A stretch of DNA of 64,000 nt from NCBI GenBank assembly GCA_026018925.1, contig JAKSZU010000008.1, positions 63,325,027 through 63,389,026 on the forward strand, given 5' to 3'. A program made the position numbers and the translations under genes. This document shows positions 33,971 to 45,227 of the stretch, one piece after another. The notes beneath the pieces were generated by a model. That model ran no database searches. It was not told the DNA's origin and saw only the letters and a program-made list of their open reading frames with translations. Position 1 is the stretch's first letter, and the number at the start of each line of letters is the position of its first letter. The DNA comes from Tupaia tana. Lineage: Eukaryota > Chordata > Mammalia > Scandentia > Tupaiidae.

Positions 33971-34284
33971 ATTTCCCGCCTATATAAAAATGTGATACTT
34001 GTACATTATTCTAAAGCACTGTTTAACACTTAACCACTCCTAATTTCTCAAAACTCTGATCCTTTTTCTAAGCCTTCCCATTGTCAATACTTCTGCCTGC
34101 TCTTCAAGGTTCCACTATTGGTCATACTTTTCTTTTTCTTTTTTTTTTTTTTGCAGAAGTCACTCTACTTAACTAGACATCACCTGCCTCCCCAACTTCT
34201 TTTTTCACTAGAGAAATTTTACCTGAAAATCACCAGAATGTAGACTATTTGTTTACTGACCGTTATTGTTAGTAACACATTATT

Positions 34285-34835
34285 CTTTTTCTTTCTTGGA
34301 GAGGTTTTTTTTTTTTTTTTTTGCTATAGGGCGCGTGCGCTCGCCAGACAGACAGAGAGAGACATAGAGACAGAAAGCGAGAAATCACCCCCCAGGGGGG
34401 ATGGTCACGCCGCAATCCCTTCTCCTCCATTCTCCTCTCGGGATCTTGGGCACGCACGCACACGCGCCCGGCGTGAGTTGTAAGCCACCGGGTCCGGGAC
34501 GCGAACCGCGGTCGACTACGTGGGAGTCCAGCGACATAGCCATTACGCTAACTGCTGGTTCCCTTCTTTTTCTTTCTTTAAGAGAGATCTTTGCTATGGG
34601 TGCGTGTACTTGCTGGAGAGACATAGAAAGACAGAGACAGAAAAGAAGAAATCAGCCCCCCGCCGCTCCCCTCCCCACCCGGACAGAGGCCATGCCGCCA
34701 TCAATTCTCCTCCATTCTCCTTTTGGGCATACATGCACACATGTCTGGCATGAGTTTATAGCTGTCAGGTCCAGAACTTGAAACATGGTTGGTCATGTGG
34801 GAGTCCAGCAACATAACCATTACATTGCTGGTCCC
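34285..34835 (-). mobile_element. tRNA-derived SINE, older, hosting a nested SINE
   Basis: Flanked by AGTAACACATTATT (34,271-34,284) and AGTAACATATTATT (34,836-34,849). Its body is at 34,579-34,835 ('gatctttgctatgggtgcgt' to 'ccattacattgctggtccc'); the rest, 34,298-34,578, is a younger SINE plus duplication that entered its T tail. Confidence 0.9.
34298..34563 (-). mobile_element. tRNA-derived SINE, very young, nested in SINE tail
   Basis: Perfect duplication TTCTTTTTCTTTCTT (34,283-34,297 and 34,564-34,578), made from the older SINE's T tail. CpG-rich intact body and head 'acgctaactgctggttccc'. Confidence 0.95.
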
Positions 34836-34849
34836 AGTAACATATTATT

Positions 34850-36054
34850 TATTCTAAACACTGAAAACAACATCATGCTATGTTACATAATTGATGCCTA
34901 TATATTTTGAAAGAATAAATATTAAATGACCCTAAGATGTTGAAGAGACAGTACTACTTCATTACTATCATAAATATTTTATAAATGTCTACTGAAATTT
35001 TATAATAAAAGTCAAAATTACAAGAAACTACATTCATAGTACTTGTAGTATATACCTCATTTAAATGTGTCTAAAAAGTTTAGAATGTTGTGTAAGCCAA
35101 GTTAAATATTTATGGAATCCCTGAAGTATTTTAAGAAAATATAGCTTGAAATCACTGCTCTAGTTCTATTATACTCTTAAGCTAACGTGCAACAATATTT
35201 AGGATAAATTTTCTTGATAGTTTTCAACAGAAAATATATAAAAATCACATGTACAGTGGAAATACTGATCACTGAAAATGTGCAGATATACACAGTCATA
35301 TGGTTAATCAAGTATCACAGTAATATACACTTATCTTACATTCCCTAAGAGGTTATTTATTTTCTTTGGGGAAAATTTTGGAAAAAAAACATTAGATCTA
35401 ATTTTATATAATAAAGGTTTTTAATAATTTACTGTTTAAATAGTCTTTCATTTCATGTAGTTTTACAATGACACTAACTTCACACTTGATATCCAGTCTA
35501 TTTCTGAATACTAATGGTATATCATTAGAACTCCAATTGTCATTATGGTTTCCAGAACTTTTCTCAACTTTTTATCCAGCATCCCAAGACTTCTCTCTAG
35601 GAAATGGCATTCTGATGTAGGGCTTAGAACATGTATGTAATCCCCAGCTTTTTCTTCCTCTGTGGAAACTGATCACCTCTCTTTATCTGTGCCTCTCAAA
35701 CCTATTTTTCCTTCTTCTATTAAAATTTAATTTAGGCAAAAATTTGCCTGGACAGATGAAAGGTACGTTAGAATGAAGGTTTTGTCCTCTAATTCTTAAC
35801 TTTATTTCCTATCTCTTAAAATAAGATCTTAATTCCCTTATTAAAATATAAAAAAAATCCAACTTAAGGTTTACATAAGATATATATTTTAAAATGATAC
35901 TTTAAAAAATTCTATGTAAATACAAACTAAAAGAAACCTAGGAAAATAACGTAAGTATGAAAAACTAAAATTTATGGCAAAAAAAATGTACGTATAAACA
36001 GGATAATTTTGTTTATGCCATTATAAAAATAAGAACTATGAGGACAAATTATAA
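34850..36054. other. intergenic, AT-rich, nothing recognised
   Basis: No repeat landmark or coding signal identified downstream of NUDCD1. Confidence 0.5.
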
Positions 36055-36390
36055 TTGTTACATTAATATTTCCCAATAACTCCCACTCCTGCCTTCTGTA
36101 TCTCTGTGTAGTCCTACGATGACTCTAACCTTGGCCATATAACATTCTGTCCAACAGAACATCAGCAAATGTGACAGAAGTCCAGCTAGATAAACTCTTG
36201 CTCACTGGAGCTCACCCTCTCAGAATGTTTTTTCTATCATGGGATGAAGCCCAGTCTAGTATACTGAAGGTTGACAGGCCATGTAGAACACAGACAGCTA
36301 ACTCACTGAATTATGAAAAAGAATACACATCCTTATGGATATGTTTTGGAGTGATTTTATTATACAAATGCAGCAATGGATAATGTAGCA
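36055..36390 (+). mobile_element. LTR-like fossil near the NUDCD1 3' end
   Basis: Contains 'ctccttcttgctcactggagc'-like order of motifs seen in the fossil at 10,245: 'aacatcagcaaatgtgacag', 'ttgctcactggagctcaccc', 'ctcagaatgttttttctatc', 'gacaggccatgtagaacaca'. Probably a partial ERVL-class LTR just beyond the 3' UTR. Low-resolution assignment. Confidence 0.35.
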
Positions 36391-36654
36391 CCTTATCTCT
36401 ATGTCTGTGGCACAGAAAGGAGATTTTTAAAAAGCTACATAGAATTTGAAAAAATAATTAAATCTCTCTGCAGTCTTCACAAATAACAGACCTCCGTACA
36501 CTTGTATTTCTCCCTCTACATACTCAGCTGTTTAGTCCACTTAAATAAGTTTTACAAGACTCAATATTTTACAATATTTTAACTGTTATCCTATACCTAT
36601 ATCTATCTATTCCACAGGTAGACTGCATGTAACAACTAATCAATGAACAAAGAA

Positions 36655-36999
36655 TACATGATAAATATTTTTTTTTATTTTTAAACACTGAATTGTACAT
36701 CTTTCATATAAAAGGTCAGATTCTAGCCTCTTTGTTTTTAAAAATAATTATATTGACTAATACCATCTTAACAATTTTTTACACAACCCAATGTTTTTAA
36801 AATCTTCAACTTCATTCCATAGCTTCTACAGAATCATAATCCCTTCAATACATTTCCAAAATTTGTTAAAAAATAAAAAATTCATATAAGATAGGCTTCT
36901 TTACTACCTTAAAACTTGATAGATTATAGTAGAACTGTCCAGACCTCCAGCTACCACTAATGCTTTCCCAGAACAGAGAAGCCAACATGTTGGGAGTAA
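36655..36999 (-). other. NUDCD1: NUDCD1 3' untranslated region (probable extent)
   Basis: This stretch lies directly downstream of the TAA stop on the minus strand and is free of SINE or L1 sequence. The first convincing AATAAA on the minus strand is at 36,674-36,679, followed by an A-rich run. That gives a UTR of about 345 nt, a normal size for this gene. The exact cleavage point is inferred. A later AATAAA near 36,356-36,361 could serve as an alternative. Confidence 0.5.
36674..36679 (-). other. candidate polyadenylation signal of NUDCD1
   Basis: AATAAA on the minus strand about 320 nt past the NUDCD1 stop codon. It is the first canonical hexamer after the coding sequence; the hexamer overlapping the last codons near 37,018 is inside the reading frame and is not a candidate. 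Use is inferred. Confidence 0.45.
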
Positions 37000-37292
37000 T
37001 TAATTGTCTGTATTTACTTTTATTAAAAAGAGGTTTTTGGTAGTGAGAACAAATAATCTCTCATTTGTTGCCTGAAAGCCTAAAATAGGATCGTTGGTTT
37101 CTAGGCTGGCTACTTGCTGCTTAGCAACCTGCCCTACCTGCCTGCCTTCCTTTCTGTTGTAGAGTACAGTGGACATGGGAGCAGGCTGACGGTAGATGAA
37201 TACTCGGCGAAGGCACTCACAAAGGGCTGCATAGGAGTAATTTGGAGCACAGGCAAAAAATTTTTTGTCTCTCTTTGATGCTTGAACATAGC
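37000..37292 (-). CDS. NUDCD1: NUDCD1 terminal coding exon (C-terminus)
   Basis: This exon encodes the last 97 residues of NudC domain-containing protein 1 (also known as CML66), starting with the second and third bases of a split Gly codon, then [12 protein letters not shown], and ending in KVNTDN and a TAA stop. It is preceded on the minus strand by a TTTGGCAG acceptor. The reading frame is uninterrupted and differs from my memory of the human protein by about one residue (TDN for TEN). NUDCD1 has a central CS (p23/HSP20-like) domain, as in the NudC co-chaperones; that domain is encoded outside this window. The segment here belongs to the conserved region after the CS domain. An initiator Met at 37,297-37,299 lies in the intron and is not a start. 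Identity is very secure; the functional statement is family knowledge. Confidence 0.96.
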
Positions 37293-38195
37293 CTGCCAAA
37301 GATATGAAACAAACAGAAGCAAAACAACATATTAAAATGGGAGACTATCATGATTTATCATAGTTCATCATTCTTATTACACATGAAAACGCCTAAGTAA
37401 AATATATACCCAAAATACTCATCAGTAGTTGAATTCTGAACCATTAATGATTAGCCATAATCAATCAGTTTCAAGTGATATAAAAACACAACTTTCATTT
37501 CCTAAGGAGCAAAAGAGGGCTTCATCTATTCAAGAAAAGCATAATATAGCTTCATCTCATTTCTATGAATGATTAAAATACTAAAAATCTAAAACACTAA
37601 ATACATGCCAAGATATTTAAAAATGCCAGTTTACTATTCATGAATCACAGATAGGGCATTACAGAAATCATTTTTTTTCTCTTACCAAATAAATGGAAAA
37701 CGTTTATAGGATACATTTATAAAGTTATTTCAGGAATCTGTTTATAATGCAAGCCTAAAGGCCTGTTAATAGTGTGTCCCTGATAGTACTAATATTCACA
37801 ATGCAGTCTCTTATTATCCCTAAAATGCTAGTGGTAGTTTTATAACCAATACCAATACTGCAACAAGATTTTGTTGTGCTTCAGCTCTCAGAATTGTATC
37901 CATGAGATCACTTGTAAACTCTAAAGAAAGTTCAAGTATCTAATTTAAAAAAACATATTTAGAATATCCCTTGAAAATGAATTAAAATTTGAAAACTATT
38001 AATCTCATTTGTGTATATGTTTAAAAATATCTTTACAGATTAAAATGACATTTATAATCTGGAATATAAATCTGGATATTCAGATTTGGTGCATGTTATA
38101 ACATATGAGATAAATATAAAGCTAATGACCTCTCTTCAAACAATGAATGAGCAAAGTAACCACTGTGCACAGGCAGATCAAAAGAGTTTTTTAAT
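37293..38195 (-). other. NUDCD1 intron sequence, no repeat recognised
   Basis: Intronic, AT-rich, adjacent to the terminal exon acceptor. No repeat or regulatory motif could be supported. Confidence 0.6.
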
Positions 38196-38209
38196 ATTAA
38201 AAAGTGGCT

Positions 38210-38479
38210 GGGACCAGCAGTTAGCATAATTGCTATGTCGCTGGACTCCCACGTAGTGGACCGCGGTTTGCATCCCGGACCGGTGGCTTAAAACTCACGC
38301 TGGGCGCGTGTGCGTGCGTGCCCAGGATCCCAAGAGGAGAATGGAGGAGAAGGGACTGCGGCATGACCATCCCCTCTGGGGGGTGATTTCTCGCTTTCTG
38401 TCTTTATGTCTCTCTCTGTCTGTCTGGCGAGTGCACGCGCCCTATAGCGAAAACCTCTCCAAAAAAAAAAAAAAAAAAA
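38210..38479 (+). mobile_element. tRNA-derived SINE, young (NUDCD1 intron)
   Basis: Duplication ATTAAAAAGTGGCT (38,196-38,209 and 38,480-38,493). Head 'gggaccagcagttagcataa', body with 'cccctctggggggtgatttc', 3' 'cgcgccctatagcgaaaacc' and A tail. Confidence 0.94.
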
Positions 38480-38664
38480 ATTAAAAAGTGGCTGAAGTGA
38501 GAAAAGTGAACACCTAGGTAAATATTTATAAGTAGTTCAGAATTAACTCTCCAGGCTAACCTTGACAATATACCACAAAAGACCAAAAAAAAAAAGTGTT
38601 ATCAGTCATATATATATATTACATACATAGGTATATCTTACACATATATCTCAAAATAACAAAA

Positions 38665-40740
38665 AATAGATGATGTGCTACCAGACACATTCTTCACAGA
38701 TTTAGAAAAGACAATCATAAAGTTTGTCTGGAATCATAAAAGACCCCGTATTGCCAAGGCAATTCTGCACAAGAAGAGTGGAGCGGGCGGCATCTCACTC
38801 CCTGACCCAAAAATATACTACAAAGCTGTGGTAATCAAAACAAAATGGTACTGGCACAGAAAGACATGTGGACCAATGGAACAAAATAGAGTCCCCAGAA
38901 ATAAATTTCCAAACATACAGTCAACTGATTTTTGGGGTGCCAGTCAATCCAGTGGGAAAAGGAAAGTCTTTTCAACAAACTGTGCTAGAAAAAATGAATT
39001 TCTACTTGCAGAAAGATGAATCTAAATCCTTACCTCTCACCTTTGACAAAAATCAAGTCAAGGTGGATCAAAGATCTAAATCTAAGATCTCAAACTATAA
39101 AACTGCTGTAGAAAACACTGAGGAAACTCTGGGAGACATTGGAGTAGGGAAAGACTTCTTAAATAAGACCCCCAAAGCAGAGTCCATAATCCCCAAAATA
39201 CGCAAGTGGGATTACATCAGACTAAGAAGTTTCTGCATGGCAAAAGACACAGTAATTAGTGTGAATCCATAGCCTTCAGAATGGGAAAATATTTTTGTAA
39301 ACTATGTGTCAGATAAGGGACTGATAACCAGAATTCACAAGGTACTCAAGCGGCTGTTCTGAAAAAAGATGATCAAACCTATTAAAAGATAGGGGAAAGA
39401 GTTGAAAAAACCACTCTCTACAATAGCTAAAAGGCAAATGAAAAAATGCTCAACATCCCTCATTGTAAGGGAAATGCAGATCAAAACAACAATGAGATAC
39501 CATCTAACCTCAGTCAGAATGACTAAGAGTCAAAAACAAAGAAAAAGGTTAAGTGCTGGAGGAGATGTGGTGAAAGGGGAACTCTCTTACACTGCTGGTG
39601 GGAATTTAAATTGGTCCAGCCACTGTGGAGAACAATTTGGAGATTCCTCAAAAACCTACAAACAGAACTACCAAATGATCCATCAATCCCACTCCTTGGA
39701 ATCTACCCAAAGGATAGAAGTATACTTAATCGGAAAAGTGCTTGTACTTTGATATTTCTTGCGGTACTATTCACAATTGCTAAGTCATGGAACCAACCCA
39801 AATGCCCACGAACAGACGAATGGATTGAAAAACTGTGGCACATATACTCAATGGAATACTATTCAGCTATAAAAAAACAAAACAAAACAAAATCCTGGCT
39901 TTTGACAGAAAGTGGAAGAATATGGAAGATTTACTGCTGAGTGAAGCAAGCCAGGCTATGAAGGAGAGACATTGTTTGTCCTCACTTAATATATACTGAG
40001 TGTCTGCACTCTGTGACTGAAACTGATTGACTAAAGGATATAGAAACACAGTATATGGATGTAAATACCAGATATAGTGTGTGTGAAAGAGTAGGGTCTG
40101 AGGAAGGACATTTAGAAGAAAAATAGGGAGGCAAAGCATTAATGGGACAAAGAAATGTGGTATTATCTGTTGAAGATATTTTATAGTTTTATCAACTGGA
40201 CTAGGGAGAAATGTTCACCTGTTGAAATATTCACTCTGGGGACGAGCAGTTAGCGTTAATGGCTATGTGGCTGGACTCCCACATAGTCAACCGCGGTTCG
40301 CGTCCTGGACCCGGTGGCTTAAAACTCACACCGGGCATGTGTGCGTGCGTGCCCGAGATCCCGAGAGGAGAATGGAGGAGAAGGGACTGTGGAATGGCCA
40401 TCCCCCCCAGGGGTGATTTCTTGCTTTCTGTCTCTCTCTGTCTGGAGAGCGCACGAGCTCTATAGCAAAAAACAAACAAACAAACAAACAAACAAACAAA
40501 AACAAAAAGAAATATTCACTCTGTAAGGTAAATAATGTGACTGAATGTATAAAAGAAAATGAAGTTAAAAAATGTAAAAAAAAATAGATGATGCACAACA
40601 TAATTATAATGTTCATTGTTGTAGATGATGAATATGGTAATATCCGTGACTAGAACACTGCATGCAGTCTTTGAAAAAGTTTTTATATGGTACCCCACAA
40701 GATGTATAACAATTAAATGTACATATGAAATTTAAAAAAC
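38665..40740 (+). mobile_element. LINE-1, 5'-truncated, ORF2 C-terminus and 3' UTR
   Basis: The first frame reads [35 protein letters not shown] and [15 protein letters not shown], the L1 ORF2 C-terminal signature. The following DNA matches the remaining ORF2 end, with 'acaaaatagagtccccagaa', 'gtgggattacatcagactaa', 'caacaatgagataccatct', 'cactgctggtgggaatttaa', 'gaatactattcagctataaa' in canonical order. Stops and frameshifts break the ORF. The 3' UTR ends near 40,740 and carries an inserted SINE (40,239-40,508). 5' truncation is usual for L1. Confidence 0.9.
40239..40508 (+). mobile_element. tRNA-derived SINE, young, inside L1 3' UTR
   Basis: Perfect duplication GAAATATTCACTCTG (40,224-40,238 and 40,509-40,523). 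The tail has become (AAAC)n. The 5' end reads GGGACGAGCAGTTAGCGTTA, with one extra T in the A box region. Confidence 0.94.
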
Positions 40741-40783
40741 CAGCATCTCAAGAGTACATATCTAATGTAATACAATGTTGATT

Positions 40784-41026
40784 TTTTTTTCTTTAGAGAG
40801 AGATTTTTGCTATTGGGCACATACACTCCCCATAGAGACAGAGAAATAGAAAGCGAGAAACCACCCCCTAGGGGGAATGGCCAAACTGTACTCTTCTACT
40901 CCATTCTCCTCTCGGGATCTTGGGCACACACGCCCAGCATACTTTAAGCCACCGGGTCTAGGACTTGAACCGCAGTCAACCACATGGGAGTCCTGCAATA
41001 TAACCATCAGGCCATCTGCCGGTCCC
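40784..41026 (-). mobile_element. tRNA-derived SINE, intermediate age, long duplication
   Basis: Flanked by an unusually long direct repeat, about 30 bp with two mismatches, starting AGTACATATCT (40,753 and 41,027). Body somewhat shortened; head 'caggccatctgccggtccc'. Confidence 0.9.
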
Positions 41027-41058
41027 AGTACATATCTGATGTAATGCAATGTTGATTT

Positions 41059-42027
41059 AATCTAGACTTAAGCAAAAAATCCCTGTATAATAGAGGAGCT
41101 GGAAATACAAAGGGAGAATCTGAGCAACTAGAAATTATATAACAGAGCTTTACTCTTAATGAAGAGAGAGTATATAGAATTTTAAAAAAACAGGAATTAT
41201 ATACTGAGGCTAGAAATTATGTAGTTAGTCAATCAAACTTTGTATTTCAAATCCAAAAATCAATTTACAATCTGAATAACTAGGTTAATTAATTAACCAG
41301 GTTATCCCTTATAATAACTATAAGGGATAAACTGACAATCTTATGATTTGGGTTATTCACAAATAGCCAATTAAAAGGCATAGTTTTACTTGCTACCACT
41401 TAAAAAATAATGTTCAAAAAGGAATAATGGTTGCTACTGCACATAAAAAATGTCTCTCACACATAACTAATGTATTTTGACATACAATCAATGATTGCAT
41501 AAGTCTGCAATTATGTAGTTTAAAATATTCAAGCCTTAGTTTTAAAATCAGTTATTTTTCCTTTTATCATACCAAATAAATATAATTTCTGTTTATTGCC
41601 ACACAAGTGTTATTATTATAATGGTTCTCTTTTGCACTTAAGTTTCACAATGTTTTCTAATATGCATTATTTTAGATCAATTCTATTGTGTAATGTGTTT
41701 GAAGATTACCATGAAGAAAGCTGAATACAAGTTCCATGTCAGGTATTGTCAAGCCCTCTGTTCATAGCTTACAAAATTAGAAAATTAATTAGAATGATTC
41801 ATGTGGTGATACCCACTTTCTTTTCTATTCTGTGTTGATCTTCTGCATAAACATAAAAACAGATTAATCCTATTGTTCCAAAAGTACAAACATTCATCCA
41901 CCACATAGTAAAAACAACCAAATTATAGCAAAAATTGATCTAAATGTAATTAGGACAGCTAAAATAAAAAAGGAACTTCACTGTAATGTTTAATATAATG
42001 GAAATTATGAAAGAGCTTGTTTTATAC
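41059..42027 (-). other. NUDCD1 intron sequence near the penultimate exon donor
   Basis: Intronic, AT-rich; apart from the palindromes at 41,283-41,330 nothing is recognised. Confidence 0.6.
41283..41330. repeat. two adjacent palindromes (intronic)
   Basis: A perfect 16-bp palindrome GGTTAATTAATTAACC (41,283-41,298) lies 3 bp before a perfect inverted repeat with 12-bp arms TTATCCCTTATA and a 5-bp loop (41,302-41,330). Confidence 0.8.
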
Positions 42028-42187
42028 CTAAAGCATTGAAAGTTGCGATGTGCTCCCACATATCATCTTGTTTGCTGCAGTGTGGTTGCCAGAGTAGGGC
42101 ATCAACGTCATGGCGCAAACAAAAGCAGGGCATTTCTTTGGGATCCACTATGACAGAGAAAAGGTACTGGTTGCTTCCAAGATTCAC
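42028..42187 (-). CDS. NUDCD1: NUDCD1 internal coding exon, penultimate
   Basis: A 160-nt exon (53 codons plus one base) reading [18 protein letters not shown] through [12 protein letters not shown]. The acceptor is a pyrimidine-poor TTTTTAG and the donor is G|GTATAA, weaker than the other two donors here. It enters in phase 0 and leaves in phase 1, matching the terminal exon, which supplies the last two bases of the Gly codon. One difference from the remembered human sequence is Cys for Ser in [12 protein letters not shown] at its first codon is an internal Val, not a start. Confidence 0.96.
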
Positions 42188-42239
42188 CTAAAAAGTGAAA
42201 AAGTAAATTACTCAACAACAAAAATAATGATAAAAACAG

Positions 42240-42480
42240 ACACAAAGCACTGTCAGCAACTGTCCTAAGCTGTCCATATTTGTAATCTGAATGACTTCTT
42301 ATAATATCCCTAAAAGAGATGTGCTGTTATGTTCATTTTAAAGCTGTGGGAAGTGAAGGCAAAAGATTTAAGTAACTTGCCCAAGGGCAGCCTGGTAATA
42401 GTTATAGAACTGAAAATATGGACCCAGAGTCTAGATTCTTCTAAATTCTTGACCATCATACTACTTTTAACCGTTACATT
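42240..42480 (-). repeat. MIR SINE (intronic)
   Basis: Near full-length antisense MIR: 'cactgtcagcaactgtccta', 'aagtaacttgcccaagggca', 'gacccagagtctagattctt', 'gaccatcatactac'. Starts about 50 bp beyond a NUDCD1 exon. Confidence 0.7.
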
Positions 42481-42494
42481 ACTTTTTAACTGAC

Positions 42495-42835
42495 AGTAAC
42501 TATGGGTTGAATATCCCCTATCTAAAATGCTTGGGACCAGAAGTGTTTTGGATTTGAATTTGGGAATACTTGCATACCATATAAATAGCTATCTTTGGTA
42601 TGGGACCCTAAGTCTAATCATGACCTTCATTTACTGTTCATGCAAAAATTACACTCAGAGCCTGAAGGTAATATTATACAATATTTTTGTATGCTAGTGC
42701 TTTGACTGTAAGCCATCACATGAGGTCAGATGTGAAATTTTCCACTTGTGGTATCATGCTGGTGCTAAAATATTTCAAATTTTGGGGCATTTTAGATTTT
42801 AGATATTCAGATTAGGGATGCTCAGCTTGTAGTTT
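42495..42835. mobile_element. Tigger/pogo-group non-autonomous DNA transposon
   Basis: About 340 bp with imperfect terminal inverted repeats: 'gggttgaatatcccctatct' at the left, and the reverse complement of 'cagattagggatgctcagct' at the right. Internal 'aaatgcttgggaccagaagt', 'gtgttttggatttgaatttg' and 'agcctgaaggtaatattata' match a well-known Tigger-related MITE. Not coding. Confidence 0.65.
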
Positions 42836-42896
42836 AAAACATAAAAAGCACCAACTTTACAAGCAGAATATTTATACTAAAGAATACAAACATGTT

Positions 42897-43170
42897 GGGA
42901 ACCAGCAGTTAGCGTAATGGCTATGTCGCTGGACTCCCACGTAGTCGACCGCGGTTCGCGTCTCGGACCCAGTGGCTTACAACTCACGCCGGGCGCGTGT
43001 GCGTGCGTGCCCAAGATCCCGAGAGGAGAATGGAGGAGAAGGGATTGCGGCGTGACCACCCCCCCTGGGGGGTGATTTCTCGCTTTCTGTCTCTATGTCT
43101 CTCTCTGTCTGTCTGGCGAGCGCACGCGCCCTATAGCAAAAAACCTCTCAAAAAAAAAAAAAAAAAAAAA
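42897..43170 (+). mobile_element. tRNA-derived SINE, very young (NUDCD1 intron)
   Basis: Perfect 18-bp duplication AAAGAATACAAACATGTT (42,879-42,896 and 43,171-43,188). A box TAGCGTAATGG, B box GGTTCGCGTCT, CCCCCCTGGGGGG hairpin, 'cgcgccctatagcaaaaaac' and a pure A tail. Confidence 0.95.
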
Positions 43171-43209
43171 AAAGAATACAAACATGTTTACTAATGCTAA
43201 CTTGTAATA

Positions 43210-43440
43210 ATTACTAAGAACAATGTCAGCTACTAGAATTTATGAGTATATTTTATAAGCCAGGTATATTATAAATATGGGTCTTATAAAAATCTCACAA
43301 GGCAGTTATCTTCATTTAGTAGATTAAAAAAACATTGACTTGGAGGGCTTGAGTAACTTGGTTTAGTCTATATGGACAAATTATAATGCTGGAATTCAAA
43401 TTCAGATCTGTTTGCAAATTATTCACTGCTTAACAATGGT
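43210..43440 (-). repeat. MIR SINE (intronic)
   Basis: 'agccaggtatattataaata', 'atctcacaaggcagttatct', 'tgacttggagggcttgagta' and 'tggaattcaaattcagatct' follow the antisense MIR order. Confidence 0.6.
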
Positions 43441-43699
43441 ATCAATGTCAATAATTGTATCAATAGTTGTTACTGCAATACTGATGCCTAAAGGAATTCA
43501 TTTTAGTACACAATCATCCAATTGAGACTTATAATTGCATTCAACTACAGGAATCCTTCTTTTAGTGAAGAATTTTTTTGATGTCCTCTTTTATGAGCTA
43601 TTTGAACTCTGAGAAGACCCTCCCCTAGAACCATGTATATTTTTCCTAACAAATGATTTATCATACTATGTTAGATTATTTATACACATGTATATCACC

Positions 43700-44156
43700 T
43701 GTAGTAGGCTGAATCATGTCCCCTGGAACCTATGAATAAGTTACCTTACATGGCAAAAGGGACTTTGTAGATGTGGTGTTAAGTTTAGAATCCTGAAATG
43801 AAGAGCTTATCCTGGGTTATCTGTTGGGCCCAATGTACTACACTAAGGTTTCTTACAAGAGGACGGAAGGAGGGCCACAGACACAGGAAGTAATGTGACA
43901 ACAAAAGCAGAGGGATAGAGATTCAAAGACACTACGCTGTTAGCTTGGAAGATGATGGCCAACTGGGTAACAGGCTAAGTCTCTACAACTTAGAAAAGGT
44001 ATGAAAATGAATTTCTCCCCTCTTAGAAAGAATGCAGTCCTGACAATCTATTTTAGGATTTTGGGTGTCCAAACTTGTTGGGAGAATAAACAAAGGTACT
44101 ATTGTGGCCACTGACCTTGTGCCAATTTACTAAAGCGGCAATAACAAACTAATACA
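43700..44156 (+). mobile_element. solo LTR fossil, MaLR (MLT/MST-like)
   Basis: Near full-length LTR of about 457 bp beginning TGTAGTAGGCTGAATCATGT and ending ACAAACTAATACA. Internal landmarks 'gggactttgtagatgtggtg', 'ggtttcttacaagaggacgg', 'cagacacaggaagtaatgtg' follow the MaLR order. No internal proviral region flanks it. Diverged, so ancient. Confidence 0.75.
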
Positions 44157-45227
44157 CTATCCATCTCACAAAACTAAGTATCTTTAGAACCAGAAGTTTG
44201 TTGTCTTGTCTCCATATTCTAGGAAGCTGTTTTTGAATGATTATCTAAAAGTATTTCTCCAAAGACAAGTCTATCCTTAGATTTGGAAATATTTCAGTCT
44301 ACCTTAAGTGTTGCAATAATTGGCTAAAGACTTTGCAAGGCAAAATATTACTATTGCATTCTTAACAAAATACGCCCTAGAGGGTGATTAGGGTCAGGAG
44401 CTTCTAGACTTAACCAGTACATAGTTCTCATGTCTGGATATCAACTTTTTCAGTATTTTTTCTCATGTCTTTCCAATGTTTAAAGAAACCTGTCCAAACT
44501 GCCCTGAATAGTGTTTTTGAAAATTTCTCAAAAGTTGACCCCAACATACCTTTTCAATATTTGCTCTTATTTTTCTCAAAACAAAATACTTAGCAAAACT
44601 GGATTATAATTTATGAAACTGTCTCCCCTACTTTCCCACTCCTTTGTTTATTCATGACTTTTCTTCTCACTGCATATCCTCCCCATTACATTGTCCATAT
44701 GCAGAGTATCTTCTCTCCCAAGAAGCTTTCTCTCATGTTAATAAGAAGAAAAAATATATCATAAAAATTTACTTATACCTTTCCTTAGAATTTATTTCAC
44801 TTAATTAACTGTGTTGTCAGAAAAGTCATGATACATTTTTGTACAGAAAACATAGAAAAATAGGTCATGACTTTCCCTACGACCTAATACATGGTCTAGA
44901 AGGGTGAGAATTATATCTTGAGTAAGATTCTTAACCTCTGTTTTATTCCCATTTAAATTCAGTGAGAGTAACAGTAACTATTTCAATTGTTACAAGTAAT
45001 ATTACACAGTATGTTTTAGGCACTTGTACGATGTTTGTCAATTAGACCTTAATAAATGTTAATGCTATTACCGTTCTAGGTTTTACACATTCTCTTTGCA
45101 TAATACTGGCCTTCCAAAAGAAACAAATAACATGAACAACATTAATGTGGAAAGATAATTGTGAGAGCAGATATCTTGATCAAGTACCAATCTTAGTGGG
45201 AATTATTTGTTCATTACCATAATTTAG
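44157..45227 (-). other. NUDCD1 intron sequence, mostly unassigned
   Basis: Intronic; holds the MITE at 44,807-44,889 and otherwise no recognised repeat. Confidence 0.55.
44807..44889. mobile_element. mariner-like palindromic MITE, copy 2
   Basis: Left arm 'gttgtcagaaaagtcatgat', right arm 'ggtcatgactttccctacga' then 'cctaa' and a TA. The right terminus CCTAA/TA is the reverse complement of a mariner-type TTAGG start. Centre contains 'catttttgtacagaaaacat'. Confidence 0.65.

Noticed and set aside
1-36000. Search for TRHR exons, the expected neighbour in human gene order
   Set aside because: No TRHR receptor sequence (seven-helix motifs) appears in any frame; the gene must lie further away.
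39611-39940. Open frames across the L1 3' half (38,675-39,940) as possible host genes
   Set aside because: The translations match L1 ORF2 C-terminal and trailing sequence, in broken frames.
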